Origin: Dermatemys mawii
Taxonomy: Eukaryota > Chordata > Testudines > Dermatemydidae
Length of the DNA stretch: 64,000 nt
NCBI GenBank assembly: GCA_007922305.1
Contig: ML677348.1
Location: forward strand, 18,150,699 to 18,214,698
Direction of reading: 5' to 3'
Part shown: positions 28,301-35,782 of the stretch, piece after piece
Position numbering within the stretch: the stretch's first letter is position 1
Layout of the letters: the number at the start of each line of letters is the position of its first letter
Translations under genes and position numbers: made by a program
The notes under the pieces: generated by a model
Seen by the model: the letters and a program-made list of their open reading frames with translations, nothing else
The model's database searches: none
What the model was told of the DNA's origin: nothing

Positions 28301-31300
28301 GGGTCTCCCACAGTATTCTTGCCAGCAAGTTAAAGAAGTATGGGCTGGAAGAATGGACCATAAGGTGGACAGAAAGCTGGCTGGATCATCGGGCTCAACT
28401 GGTAGTGATCAATGGCTCCATGTCTGGTTGGCAGCCGGTATCAAGCGGAGTGCCCCAAGGGTCGGTCCTGGGGCCGGTTTTGTTCAATATCTTTATCAAT
28501 TATTTGGAGGATGGCGTGGACTGCACCCGCAGCAAGTTTGCAGATGACACTAAACTGGGAGGAGTGGTAGATACACTGGAGGGTAGGGATAGGATACAGA
28601 GGGACCTAGACAAACTAGAGGATTGGACCAAAAGAAATCTGATGAGGTTCAGTAAGGACAAGTGCAGAGTCCTGCACTTATGATTCAGAATCCCATGCAT
28701 TGCTACAGACTAGGGACCGATTGGCTAGGCAGCAGTTCTGCAGAAAAGGACCTAGGCATTACTGTGGACGAGAAGCTAGACATGTCAGTGTGCCCTTGTT
28801 TCCCAGGTGGCTAAGCGCATTTTGGGCTGTATGAGTAGGGGCATTGCCAGCAGATCGAGGGATGTGATTGTTCCCCTCTATTTGACATTGGAGAGGCCTC
28901 ATCTGGAGTACTGTGTCCAGTTTTGGAGCCCCACACTACAAGAAAGATGTGGAAAAATTGGAAAGAGTCCAGAGGAGGGCAACAAAAATGATTAGGGGGC
29001 TGGAGCACATGACTTCTGAGGAGAGGCTGAGGGAACTGGGATTGTTTAGTCTACAGAAGAGAAGAATGAGTTGAAAGCAGCTATCAAATCCCTCCTATCT
29101 GAAAGGGGTTCCAAAGAGGATGGATCTAGACTGTTCTCAGTGGTACCAGATGACAGAACAAGGAGTAATGGTCTCAAGTTGCAGAGGGGGAGGTTTAGGC
29201 TGGATATTAGGAAAAGCTTTTGTACTAGAGGGTGGTGAGGCACTGGAATGGGTTACCTAGGGAGGTGGTGGAATCTCCTTCCTTAGAGGTTTTTAAGGTC
29301 AGGCTTGACAAAGCCCTGGCTGGGGTGATTTAGTTGGGGTTGATCCTGCTTTGAGCAGGGGGTAGACTGGATAACCTCCTGAGGTCCCTTCCAACCGTGC
29401 TATGATTCTGTGAGCAAGTCCCTAAGTGGAGCCAAGAGCATTTTGAATGAGGGTGTACTCCATTTTTGACCTTTCCTTTGTCAACTCTCCAGATACGCTC
29501 TGTGGTACAGGTGTGATGGTCCTTTTCTACAGGCACAGTGTAAAGAGAGGAGAACAGGAAAAACCTGCATGCAGTGTATCTTCATTAGTGGATGTTAAGA
29601 CAATCTTAATGGACATGGGGGATTGGCTTTTTACATTCACTTAATTTATTACAGATAATTGTCTCTTCAGGAGGGATGTTGGTTCAGAAATTAGATGTAT
29701 CTGATTTGCAGTCTGAAAATGTCACATTTGATGGTACTATGGTCTATGCACAAAACAAGGTACAGTATGTGGATTTGAAAGTAAACCCTATACCTTGGAT
29801 CAGACTGACTTTGTGATAAAACTTCCTTTAAAATAGGCTGAAAATTGCATGGCTATTGACATAGCTCATGGCTCTTTTCACTGCATCTAAACTACATATA
29901 GTGCAGCATGCAACATTTCTTATCAATACAGTTAATTTCCTGCTGAAACTGAAATTAATGTTGCATATTATAGTAAAGATTACAGAGAGGCTTGAGGAGC
30001 GGGTGACTCTTACACTTTGAGAGAAATAGGACTGTTTAGTTTGACCAAACCCCAAAAATGCTTTAGAGGAGTTTAAGCAGAAAATTAGTCGGGATTAGTG
30101 TGTCTCATTCCATTTCTACCCCCATATTTAGCCTACAGAAAATGGAGTTGGTGAATGAAAGCTTCCTGAACTTACATAAGCAAAAAGCTTAGTAAAAAAA
30201 CAAACCAATCAGGGTTAGCACCTATTGTGTGTGTATATATAGGTTGCTTTTACCACTCTACAGTGGGTTCTGATGACATGACATTATCTTGAAGTGTTCT
30301 ATGAGCTCAAAAGCTTGTCTTTCACCAACAAAACTTGGTCTGATAAGATATGACCTCACCCTCCTTGTCTCTCTCACATTATCTAGGATTGCTGCTTTTC
30401 CCAATATGCATGGTACAGGTATTTTCTATGTCTGTCACCTGGTAATTACAGTGCATTATAGGTGTATTAGCAGTATTTAGAATTGGCTACTGTAAAGCAG
30501 GATAACAGACCAAATGGATCATTGCTCTTTTCCAGTATGGCATTTTTTGTTGTATCCTAGAGACAGCAAGTAGTCTTGACAGAACAATGGGCTAAGGTGC
30601 ACAAAAACATCCATTTCTCTGCCATGCATCCTGGCTGGGCAGATACACCAGGTATAGTCTGCTAAAGGCACTTACCCCTTCCAGTCTTAGGCTAACATTG
30701 AATTGTAATGTGACATTACTGTACACTTATCTAACAGGTCCCCTGATCTTTTCAATTTAAATTCCTGGAAAGGGGACATTTTAGACCCCTCTGCTGTTCT
30801 GTTTTACAGGGCGTCTGAGATCAGATACAGCTGGGGATGCAGGTCTGCACTCTAGTCTGACCTGTGCCTGCAATTCTCCCCCCTCCCCCACCAACTCTTG
30901 CTTCAGAATCTGGGCCCCCAGTTCTGTCACTTTCCCTTTCTGCTTTGAGCTTGGAAACTACCAGTTCCAATTGTGCACTTCAGTATCTTGTATTGCCTAC
31001 CCTCAACACCCCTGTAGTTCAACCCCCACCCCCCAGTAGACTTCAGCTTATTCTGCCTCCTTAAGGGGATGGGTACAGGGTGAAGGATTTCTCCATCCTA
31101 AGTCAAAGGACACTGTCTAGTCACCTTCCTTTATTTTTAACTCTGTAGAATGTAATGTCTTAATAGGCTTCAAAATATCCCTTTACAAATCTAGGGACTG
31201 GTCCTGCCAGATAGGGAGCTCCCCCAACACCCACTGATCATATGCGGCTCTCCACACCTTCCTGCAGTTTTCTGCTGATTTGAAAATATTGGCTTCATCT

Positions 31301-34300
31301 TTCCTTGCCCAATGTTCTACTTCACTCTTAAGCAGTTTAAATGCAGTATGCGTAGCTTAGGGAATACTGTTTTCCATGTCTGCTTTTTTTGACATGTGCT
31401 TATAAGATAACTCAAGACTACACTGGTTAAAGTCGATTTCATTATTTCTAGCAGTCACAAAATCAGTGAAAATAAGAGCTAAAACCCCAGATAGTTCCAC
31501 CATTTGTTTTCTCATGTTCTGCATCCAGTCACCTTCAAACAGGATCAAATAACAGAACTGGGAAACTCTGATTCTTCTTCTCTCAGCCTTTTGACTGTCT
31601 CCGTACACTTTAGTCCAAACAATGAGAAATGTCTCGTTCATCTTTTGGCAACCTAACGTCACACCACGATAGTAATGCTGCCATCCATATCTCCTTTCCC
31701 TGACTTTAAAAGGTCACTGCTTTTCACACTACTATTACCATTTTAACCATTTAAAAAACTCTTAAGCAAAAAGCCACACGTGACCCCACTCTTACATTAT
31801 TCTTTGCTGTAGCGGTGAGAGCGGCGATGCCAGAATTCTATGAAAAGATGAAGAACAGATTGCGCACAGAGGCTCAGGGAGCTGATACTGTGGTGTGGCT
31901 GGCAGTCTCACCTGCAGCAGCTAAGCAAACAAGCGGCCTGTTCTTCCAAGGTAAGCTGGCAGTTTCATGCACTGAACCTGAAGCTATTACTGCACTGATT
32001 GTACAGTTATTGACTTTGACAAAGGGCCAGAGCGGTCATACACTGAGGGTTAAAATCGTTCCTGAAATTGTTTATAATGTGGGACTCCAAAGGCCAAGCA
32101 CAGTGTTGTGTAACTAACAGAACTGTTCAAACTGACGGTATTTTGCTGGTCCTGCCCTTTCGATCAGCTGGCATTGATTGGCTAAAACATCCAGGTTGAA
32201 GTTGGCTTTGCACATGACTAGTCTGAGACGTGGCAAAGCAAAGTGACTGTTGCCTTCTGTACAGAGTACTGAGGAGGTGCATTCATTTTGAGGACACCTG
32301 TCTCCCCTCTTTCTCCTGTTCACATTAACAGTGCTCCGGTGACTTGTTCTTTCTGAAGCTCTGTGGTGGGAACGTGAAGTCAGGACTGTTAATGTGAACA
32401 ATAAAGACTCTGAGATTAAATGAAAGCCCCGCTGGGGTGGTGAATTGGTGGGATTAATGCAGATGACAGCGGGAAAGGGATTTAAACAGGCCCATTCTGC
32501 CACTCACACAGTAAGTGCTCAAGTGGGAGTGGTTTTGTGATGCCTCTGCTCTAAGGACAGTGCAGATCTGTGATGTGGGAGAAAGGTCAGTGTTGGGACC
32601 CCTTTTCATAGAAAGCCCCCTCCACCCTTCCTGGGTGTGATAAAGGCTGTGCTTTCAACCTGTACGCTCAGACTGGGGCATACGGGAAGTTTGGACCCCT
32701 CCTCTCCACAGGTATCAACTCACCCTTAGTCACAGCTTTTAATTAGAAGCTTGACTAAGATTTTTACTATCCCCCACCGCTCAAGAGCAATAAACTACAG
32801 GCTTGAATCAACTGCCCATAAACCTGACTGGAATTTATTTTCAGATGGAATCATTTGTCTGTGGTGCATGCATAAAATGGAACACACACAAGTATTCTGC
32901 CTTACTGTTGAGCAGGGGTTTTGCCTCTTCTTTGTCCTTAGTGTCTCTTCCTCCCTCTTATTTCTGTCTGCTCCAGTCACGCTCCCTGATACGTCATCGT
33001 CGTCTCCTCTGGGTCACCAGCTCTCTCTACAGCCCTTGCAGTTTTCAAGGTTGACCAGAGCTGTGTGTTCATATGAGGTTTGCATGGGGCAAGACCGCAG
33101 CTTTGGAGAGGGGAGTGAAGATTCTTCAGTCTGCCCCCACTAACACTCTGTTCCCCATTTTGTCCATTGGGGAACCCTGGAACTCAATGACTCTTCTTTT
33201 CGACAACTCTGGGAAAATCACTTGTTTTTAAATGCTCTCTGAGCCATCATCCCTTAGGGTCACACACAGCCCCCTGGTTCCCTTCTTGACTCTGAATAGT
33301 GCATTGTTGTCCCTTGCTGTCTTAATCCCTGAGAATAAAATGAAATACTCCCAAACTGGATTAATATGCAGCTGTTGTGCTTCCATTCCCCTCCTGCTGC
33401 TTTCACCTTCCTTAGTCTGTTCAATTTCGATACTTAATACAAAATCCAATCAGGATTTTTGCTGAGGAAGGGAAGGGGAGCTGGGAGTAGGCTGTCCAAG
33501 TTCAAATGATTCCTTACTCTCTGCTAATGAGACTTCACAGGACAGTGCGCGGCTTCATAAGCTGTTTCCTCCAGAGTGTTGGCCTGGTAAAGTACTACAG
33601 TTCCCAAGTATCTATGTAGGCTCATTCTCTCAAACATTTTTCTTCCCCCAGTAGTATTGATTGCTTTCCCCATAAGGAGAGTGAGCACACCTCTTATTGT
33701 TTGGTTTCCTGTGCACAGCTTAGTGTGGACAGATGTAATGCTTTATGTATGAGGAGTTAGGCTAACTTCATAAGAAATGGACAATTTTCACCTTTCTAGA
33801 AGTTCTCCTCTGAGGATGAGGCAGGCCTCTGTGCTTTCATGGAAATCTTCCACTAGAGCTCAGAACAATGTTTGAAACTGAATTCTTGTGCAAGGATGGA
33901 TGCCAAACCAGACTAGTACACAAACCTGTAGCTCTCCACAGGTTCCTGCTTACAGCATGGTGACTGTAGCTACAGTGAAGATAAACTAGCTTTCTACAGC
34001 TCAACTGACCACTTCAGAAGTTGGACTTCACTAAACAGTCTAGCAATACTGCTAAAGGAAAAATACTCCTCCAATGCACAGAAGTGATCTGAAGTTGCTT
34101 TTTAAAAAGATAAAGGTCATTACTAAGGTCTGTGATGACAGTCAATGTGGTAAGGCAAAGATCTAGAGCTTCTCTGTGGGTGGTAGGTAGGTACAGTTCA
34201 TCAGGAATGGAAATTTAGTACTATCCCTTGTGTTATGGTGCTCTACTGGTGTAGCCGTGTGGTAGACTGAACGAGGAGGCTCAGGTTCGTGCAACCAGGC

Positions 34301-35045
34301 AAGGAATGTCTTATTGTGCAAGTTTGGCCAAGCACTTTGACAGAGAACCAGTTTACTCTCTTGATAAAAGGCTGAGCATGTAGCAAGCTAATTCCATAGT
34401 GGTAACGCTAAGCTCTATATTGTAAGGATAAAATTAGTCAAAATTAGCTATTGCCCTGTGGAATAGCTGCACCAGTGCAAACCCCCATCCTGAAAACAAG
34501 GAAAGCCAGTTTATTTTGCTGCTTGAAACTGGGCTAAACTTCACTAATACAAATCACTGCACTGGTACAGCTATGCTAAATGATTAAAATCAGGGCTAAT
34601 TCCTGTGTGGATAGGGCCTTCCTTTTTCTAATGTCTGGCTACAAAAAGCAAGCCCACATCTTATCTATAAAATCAGTCTCACTAGGACAGTCCTTTTTGG
34701 GTACCTAATTCAAAATGAAATTAGTGGAAGTGCAAGCGTTCTTTTAAAAAAAAAAAAATTATTTCATTTACCAAAAGTACAGACTTTAAATGTTGCAGAA
34801 ACGTTTTGGCCTCAAGATCATTCTGGGCACAGGTAAAATGCATGGGTGGTTCTGTTTTGAGAGACCCACTTTATACTGGAAGAAGTGAGATTTACTATAT
34901 CATTTTTTTTTTTTTCCCTCCCGCCCCAGACCGGCAACCTGTTTCTACCCATTTGCTCCTGGCCAGAACATATTCTTCAGCTGAGGAGGAAGAGAAGCTA
35001 ATCAAAGCTTTAGAGGAGCTTTCTGAGAAATTTAAACCAACTTGA
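1232..35045 (+). CDS. DHRS12: DHRS12, dehydrogenase/reductase (SDR family) member 12; nine 3' coding exons, first exon outside the window
   Basis: The spliced product matches what I know of vertebrate DHRS12, a classical-type short-chain dehydrogenase/reductase with a Rossmann fold. Its substrate is not well established. Exons are 1232-1365, 7907-7989, 12703-12795, 16160-16241, 26442-26503, 29655-29759, 30561-30651, 31813-31950 and 34930-35045. All junctions are GT-AG and keep frame, giving 300 codons and TGA. Counting from the first complete codon: the nucleotide-binding motif TGANSGIG is at 27-34, NNAG at 105-108, VSSGG at 154-158 and the catalytic YxxxK (YAQNK) at 182-186. The serine-to-tyrosine gap is longer than in the shortest SDRs, as in human DHRS12. 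About 19 N-terminal residues should come from an exon before position 1. No frameshift or stop is seen, so the gene looks functional. It converges on WDFY2. Confidence 0.95.
1378..1666. mobile_element. Short hAT-like element (TTTCTCAAC...GTTGAGAAC ends)
   Basis: The ends read AATGTTTCTCAACTA and ATGTTGAGAACCACTG, matching inverted ends of a common hAT family whose consensus begins CAGTGTTTCTCAAC. The interior has the GGGGTACGCAG-type words seen in those elements. I see no convincing 8-bp duplication, so the exact ends are uncertain. It starts 12 bases after a DHRS12 splice donor. Confidence 0.6.
1870..2134. mobile_element. 265-bp hAT MITE nested in the larger hAT element
   Basis: The ends are CAATGCTTCTATATC and its near reverse complement GATATAGAAGCACTG. 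Flanks are TTTTAAAG (1862-1869) and TTTTACAG (2135-2142), matching at 7 of 8. The interior is a dense set of alternating GGGAAATTT, TTCCCA and CTGGGAA words in both orientations, including a short tandem copy of GCCCTGCAGTTTCCCAA near 1925-1960. Confidence 0.75.
2610..4640 (-). pseudogene. Decayed hAT-family transposase
   Basis: Minus-strand fragments line up with a hAT transposase in the right order. Near 4480-4640 is the region after the BED finger, with a Ser/Glu-rich MSEH-like stretch. At 3528-3911 is a 127-codon segment with the DUF659-like core [15 protein letters not shown] and a [10 protein letters not shown] motif. At 2825-3043 is a segment with LANIL and [18 protein letters not shown]. 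At 2676-2864 the hATC dimerisation region includes [15 protein letters not shown]. The segments are in different frames with stops between them, so no active enzyme can be made. Its antisense orientation to DHRS12 is usual for intronic insertions. Confidence 0.8.
5452..6928. other. DHRS12 intron, no feature recognised
   Basis: AT-rich intron sequence with a C/T-rich patch at 6570-6610. The 88-codon frame at 5564-5830 has no recognised similarity and no exon-type borders, and I regard it as chance. No RNA gene seen. Confidence 0.5.
6932..7211 (-). mobile_element. PIF/Harbinger-type MITE, TTA target duplication
   Basis: The element starts GGCCTGGGCTACACT and ends GTGAAGACGTACCC. TTA flanks both sides (6929-6931 and 7212-7214), the 3-bp TWA duplication of PIF/Harbinger transposons. 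The interior shares GTCGACGGGGAG, TCGATTTATCG and GATCGATCACTGCCC words with the copies at 25,263, 48,073 and 50,783, in the opposite orientation to those. Confidence 0.8.
7525..7715. repeat. Interspersed repeat, family unresolved (copy 1)
   Basis: It contains the words TTGGTGAAAGAGTCAAG, TCCAATAAAAGATTACCTCA and CTTGTCTCTCTAATATCCTG followed by GGGACCAACATGGCTA. A diverged second copy lies at 30,290-30,390. I recognise it as a widespread amniote repeat but cannot name the family. It ends about 190 bases before a DHRS12 exon. Confidence 0.55.
7907..7989 (+). CDS. DHRS12: DHRS12 coding exon (probably exon 3)
   Basis: Acceptor AG at 7905-7906, donor GT at 7990-7991. It completes the split Gly and encodes [20 protein letters not shown] followed by TTETGNQ. 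The VCRN segment is the end of the second Rossmann strand, where cofactor specificity is usually set in SDR enzymes. Confidence 0.95.
7992..9950. other. DHRS12 intron, no feature recognised
   Basis: I see no repeat I can name and no exon-like ORF. The frames at 8347-8655 and 8761-9012 lack similarity and splice borders. Confidence 0.5.
9955..10030 (+). repeat. CORE-SINE/L2-type tail fragment
   Basis: The words GTGTTTGTACAGCACCTAGC and ATGATAATACAAATAATGA match the 3' tail shared by MIR/CORE-SINEs and L2-like LINEs in amniotes. A second copy lies at 17,105-17,205. Confidence 0.55.
10788..11165. mobile_element. Short hAT element with perfect 8-bp TSD
   Basis: Ends are CAGTGGTGTCCAAACTTTT and AGTTTGGGGAGCACTG, inverted. 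GTTTAGAT flanks both sides (10,780-10,787 and 11,166-11,173), with TA at its centre. The interior is purine/GC-rich, which explains the overlapping frames on both strands; none resembles a transposase. Confidence 0.85.
11223..12150. other. DHRS12 intron, nothing assignable
   Basis: No recognised gene or repeat. A 179-codon minus-strand frame at 11,223-11,762 is long but has a low-complexity composition, no domain I know and no exon borders. A short (TG)n run lies at 12,150-12,168. Confidence 0.4.
12180..12423 (+). repeat. SINE-like interspersed repeat (copy 1)
   Basis: It shares order and wording with 24,440-24,730: TGGACCATCACTAGAGG, CACTTTGCCAGTGGGTTT, GACAGCAGAGGAA and TTCCATTCCAGACTCTGG. 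In the family as I know it from turtles this part precedes tRNA-like units, which suggests a pol III-derived repeat. It is followed directly by a hAT end at 12,424. Confidence 0.5.
12424..12580 (+). mobile_element. hAT-Charlie-like fragment (CAGGGATCGGCAACC end)
   Basis: It begins CAGGGATCGGCAACCTTGGC and continues with GTAAGCACCCTTGGC, GTTTGTTTACCTGCCGC and CCAATGGCCACTGCGGGAAG, the order of an abundant hAT family. The opposite inverted end is not visible, so this is a partial copy. Confidence 0.65.
12703..12795 (+). CDS. DHRS12: DHRS12 coding exon (probably exon 4)
   Basis: Acceptor AG at 12,701-12,702 after TTTTGTTTT, donor GT at 12,796-12,797. It is 31 whole codons: [20 protein letters not shown], then [11 protein letters not shown]. 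The LDMSN segment corresponds to the DxxD-type strand that follows the cofactor site in SDR enzymes. Confidence 0.95.
12798..13609. other. DHRS12 intron, nothing assignable
   Basis: Overlapping frames on both strands (13,144 region; 172 codons on minus at 12,886-13,404) look like chance frames in a stretch with few stops. No domain or splice structure supports them. Confidence 0.4.
13610..14725 (+). mobile_element. CR1 LINE, 5'-truncated, decayed reverse transcriptase
   Basis: Plus-strand fragments in different frames match the CR1 reverse transcriptase from the palm onward: [15 protein letters not shown] at about 13,617, then [25 protein letters not shown] (the catalytic FADD site reads FVDN here) and [13 protein letters not shown] near 13,970. 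The 3' UTR with GGTTGTGGAATCTCTATCAT and GGTCCCTTCTTGTCC follows, ending in the octamer-like ATTCTATAA. Breaks near 13,710, 13,945 and 14,172 make it inactive. Confidence 0.85.
14733..14798. repeat. Two perfect tandem copies of a 33-bp unit
   Basis: The unit begins AGTGTCTTGTGGAATACAGC and ends GGGACGGGC, at 14,733-14,765 and 14,766-14,798 without a mismatch. A third partial start (TGTGTCTT) follows. It sits just after the CR1 tail, so it may be a recent local duplication. Confidence 0.85.
14941..15558. mobile_element. Short hAT element with C-rich tandem interior
   Basis: Ends are CAGGGGTGGACAAACG and GTTTACCCACCCCTG, inverted. Flanks GTCTAGGG (14,933-14,940) and CTCTAGGG (15,559-15,566) match at 7 of 8. 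The interior repeats CCCTGTCCCCTGACTGCCC-like units with long C runs. It is the same broad family as the element at 57,253, reversed. No coding capacity. Confidence 0.85.
15567..16159. other. DHRS12 intron, nothing assignable
   Basis: AT-rich intron with a (TG)n run at 16,120-16,135 shortly before the next exon's acceptor. Confidence 0.5.
16160..16241 (+). CDS. DHRS12: DHRS12 coding exon (probably exon 5)
   Basis: Acceptor AG at 16,158-16,159, donor GT at 16,242-16,243. It encodes [20 protein letters not shown] and NFATNTL plus the first base of Gly. NNAG is the structural motif of classical SDRs and stabilises the central beta-sheet. Confidence 0.95.
16244..17100. other. DHRS12 intron, nothing assignable
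   Basis: No repeat or gene recognised. Frames at 16,511-16,848 (minus) and 16,778-17,005 (plus, purine-rich) appear spurious. Confidence 0.4.
17105..17205 (+). repeat. CORE-SINE/L2-type tail
   Basis: It has TTATTCTGTTTGTACAGCAG, TAGCACTATGGGATCC, GATTAGGACTCCTAGGTGCT and ACAGTAATACAAATAATGAA, the amniote MIR/L2-type 3' tail with its terminal AAT repeats. Confidence 0.65.
17206..20284. other. Large DHRS12 intron, unannotated part 1
   Basis: About 3 kb of AT-rich sequence with no repeat family I recognise and no plausible exon. Small frames (17,452-17,646; 18,718-18,930; 19,007-19,213) show no similarity. Confidence 0.45.
20285..20465 (+). repeat. MIR SINE
   Basis: Diagnostic order: CACTGTCTAGTGGATAGGGC (tRNA-like head), CATTGGACAAGTCA in the core, TTTCCACATCGGTAAAATGG, and TGTAAAGTGTTTTGAGATCT in the tail. 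This is the standard MIR arrangement, an ancient amniote SINE mobilised by L2. The 101-codon frame at 20,138-20,443 runs through it and is not a gene. Confidence 0.85.
20466..23914. other. Large DHRS12 intron, unannotated part 2
   Basis: About 3.4 kb with few repeats I can name. It has poly-T at 23,056-23,073. I see no exon, RNA gene or transposon end. This is the least transposon-loaded stretch of the window, so conserved regulatory DNA could sit here, but nothing in the single sequence shows it. Confidence 0.45.
23918..24173. mobile_element. Harbinger-type MITE (CACTTTACAGTGCTG subfamily), TTA TSD
   Basis: Left end GGCTTTGTCTATACTGCCAC, right end AGTGAAGACATACCC. TTA flanks at 23,915-23,917 and 24,174-24,176. 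The interior has inverted words: CACTTTACAGTGCTG near the left and GTTAAAGTGCTGCTGC near the right. It shares end design but not interior with the copies at 25,263 and 48,073. Confidence 0.75.
24440..24730 (+). repeat. SINE-like interspersed repeat (copy 2)
   Basis: Same family as 12,180-12,423: ATGGACCAGCTCTAGAGGG, GACACTTTGCCAATGGGTTT, CTGACAGCAGAGGAATCTTG, TTCCAGGCTCCGGAGGGGAG and then GTGCTCTAGTGAGCAGAGAC, which resembles a degenerate tRNA-type A box. No coding capacity. Confidence 0.5.
25263..25518 (+). mobile_element. Harbinger-type MITE (GTCGAC/TCGATTTATC subfamily)
   Basis: Left end GAGTATGTCTTCACTACC, right end CCCAGTGTAGTCCAGCCC. TCA flanks at 25,260-25,262 and 25,519-25,521. The interior has GCGGGTAGCGATTGATTTAT, CCCGTCGACTTCGGAACTCC and TATTCATGTAGCTGAAGTTG, shared with 48,073 and 50,783. 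Confidence 0.75.
25522..26441. other. DHRS12 intron, nothing assignable
   Basis: A poly-C run at about 26,019-26,034; otherwise AT-rich intron leading to the polypyrimidine tract of the next exon. Confidence 0.5.
26442..26503 (+). CDS. DHRS12: DHRS12 coding exon (probably exon 6)
   Basis: Acceptor AG at 26,440-26,441 after TTTTCCTTTCTTTT, donor GT at 26,504-26,505. It completes the split Gly and encodes [20 protein letters not shown], matching the YILTT...LEKE.DPRV segment of DHRS12 before the catalytic serine. Confidence 0.95.
26506..27110. other. DHRS12 intron, nothing assignable
   Basis: No gene or repeat recognised between the exon and the CR1 insertion. Confidence 0.5.
27113..29412 (+). 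mobile_element. CR1 LINE, 5'-truncated, 2.3 kb
   Basis: A plus-strand CR1 copy that starts inside the endonuclease part of ORF2 and ends at a typical CR1 3' end (GGTCCCTTCCAACC then GCTATGATTCTG). The first 24 bp are tandemly doubled (GAGGAACCAACTAGGGGCAG... at 27,124 and 27,157). The 3' UTR includes the ATCCTGCTTTGAGCAGGGGG hairpin-like motif. The intron context and truncation mean no complete LINE is present. It is better preserved than the copy at 13,610. Confidence 0.9.
27150..28995 (+). pseudogene. CR1 ORF2 fragment: endonuclease C-part, linker and reverse transcriptase
   Basis: Frame segments in order: 27,150-27,419 has [20 protein letters not shown] and [10 protein letters not shown], the SDH end of the AP endonuclease. 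27,656-28,054 covers the linker ([34 protein letters not shown]). 28,261-28,683 holds the RT palm, with [32 protein letters not shown] and the intact catalytic [11 protein letters not shown] shift near 28,684 precedes a thumb fragment with [14 protein letters not shown] at 28,807. Stops and shifts near 27,420, 28,055 and 28,211 inactivate it. The SDH and FADD motifs define a CR1-type LINE. Confidence 0.9.
29415..29654. other. DHRS12 intron between CR1 and the next exon
   Basis: Short unannotated stretch ending in a TTTATTACAG acceptor. Confidence 0.5.
29655..29759 (+). CDS. DHRS12: DHRS12 coding exon (probably exon 7), catalytic exon
   Basis: Acceptor AG at 29,653-29,654, donor GT at 29,760-29,761. 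It is 35 whole codons. It carries the serine region [13 protein letters not shown] and the catalytic pair in VYAQNK (Tyr and Lys of YxxxK), which protonate the substrate carbonyl and position the cofactor in SDR enzymes. All catalytic positions are kept, arguing for an active enzyme. Confidence 0.96.
30290..30390. repeat. Interspersed repeat, family unresolved (copy 2)
   Basis: It shares CTCAAAAGCTTGTCTTTCAC, AACAAAACTTGGTCTGATAA and CTCCTTGTCTCTCTCA with the repeat at 7,525-7,715 in the same orientation. It is diverged and shorter. Confidence 0.55.
30561..30651 (+). CDS. DHRS12: DHRS12 coding exon (probably exon 8)
   Basis: Acceptor AG at 30,559-30,560, donor GT at 30,652-30,653 (G|GTATAG). 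It encodes [20 protein letters not shown], then [10 protein letters not shown] and one base of the next codon. HPGWADTP is the SDR segment after the active site that helps shape the substrate pocket. Confidence 0.95.
30654..31812. other. DHRS12 intron, nothing assignable
   Basis: C-rich patches near 30,880-30,900 and 31,020. The minus-strand frame at 31,357-31,662 has no recognised similarity or splice borders. Confidence 0.45.
31813..31950 (+). CDS. DHRS12: DHRS12 coding exon (probably exon 9)
   Basis: Acceptor AG at 31,811-31,812, donor GT at 31,951-31,952. It encodes [20 protein letters not shown], then [19 protein letters not shown] and TSGLFFQ. The EAQGADT..WLA stretch is the C-terminal helix motif conserved in DHRS12 and retinol-dehydrogenase relatives. 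The reading frame continuing past the donor to 32,117 is intronic. Confidence 0.95.
31953..34929. other. Last DHRS12 intron
   Basis: Contains the 15-bp inverted repeat at 32,317-32,400 and perhaps a degraded MITE near 34,380-34,620 (ends like CCTGTGTGGATAGGGCC). A poly-A run at 34,745-34,760 and a long T-rich tract just before 34,930 are also seen; the latter serves as polypyrimidine tract. Frames at 32,114-32,503 and 32,751-33,143 have no similarity. Confidence 0.5.
32317..32400. repeat. Perfect 15-bp inverted repeat around a 54-bp spacer
   Basis: TGTTCACATTAACAG at 32,317-32,331 is the exact reverse complement of CTGTTAATGTGAACA at 32,386-32,400. Transcribed DHRS12 intron RNA could fold here. 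It could be a short palindromic MITE, but no target duplication is clear. Confidence 0.8.
34930..35045 (+). CDS. DHRS12: DHRS12 last coding exon
   Basis: Acceptor AG at 34,928-34,929 after a T/C-rich tract. It encodes [20 protein letters not shown], then [18 protein letters not shown] and TGA at 35,043-35,045. The C-terminal EEEKLI..LE.L...FK helix is typical of DHRS12. Confidence 0.96.
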
Positions 35046-35620
35046 ACACATCTTCTGTAGGCGTTTATCATCACCCAATTGAAGAGAAATGACGCATTGA
35101 ATTACAATACTAGCAGGACTATATTACACTTGTTAAAATATGAGGGGAAGAGGAAAAAGTTTGCTACAACTAATATACTTAAAAGGTGAACTGTGGTTTG
35201 TTTAAACTAATAAGTTGTAATGTATGCTGTTTGTAAGCTTTCATAAGGCATCAAGCAGTTAAATATGAATTCAGATTGCCCTCCCCTGAAGTCCTACCGC
35301 TGTCATGTCGTACAGCAGGGTACATGCACCTTGTTTCAAGCGTGTAAAGGAAATAGCAGAGGGAGGTATTTCAGCATTGGGTTGCTCATTTGTGCCTGTA
35401 ACAAGCAGTTTGTAGCTTAGCACAATGACTAAAGTTCTGTTTCCTAGTGACTACTCTATAAACTTCTGAGGCTACAAGCTGTTTGCTTTTTTAGACATTA
35501 GAAAAACCCCAATGGAGGTAGTGTCTATTCTGCCCTTGTTCTCACAACTCATTACTACCTTTATACCAGTAGAGGACTAGCATATAGGTGAAAAATAAAG
35601 GTTAGGAGTGCTTGGTCATT
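35046..35620 (+). other. DHRS12: DHRS12 3' untranslated region
   Basis: Sequence from the stop to shortly beyond the AATAAA at 35,594. It is free of recognised repeats. The cleavage point is inferred to lie 10-30 bases after the signal, before the GT-rich stretch ATGTCCTTCTGGTCTTGG. Confidence 0.7.
35594..35599 (+). terminator. DHRS12: Poly(A) signal AATAAA of DHRS12
   Basis: A canonical hexamer about 550 bases after the stop, followed by T/GT-rich sequence at 35,610-35,640, the arrangement expected of a vertebrate polyadenylation site. Confidence 0.75.
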
Positions 35621-35782
35621 AGATGTCCTTCTGGTCTTGGAAAAAAAAACTGGACTGCTGTTTGGGAAGGCTATTATAATCCTTCCTACTCTGATTTTCT
35701 AAATGATCTTTTCTTTGGAGGCTAAACCAGTACCTTTCCCTCTATCCTTATAGCAAATGCTCTTAAATGCTATATTCTAGAG

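Noticed and set aside
31951..32117. Continuation of the DHRS12 frame past 31,950
   Set aside because: A consensus GTAAG donor follows 31,950 and the next exon at 34,930 restores the family sequence.
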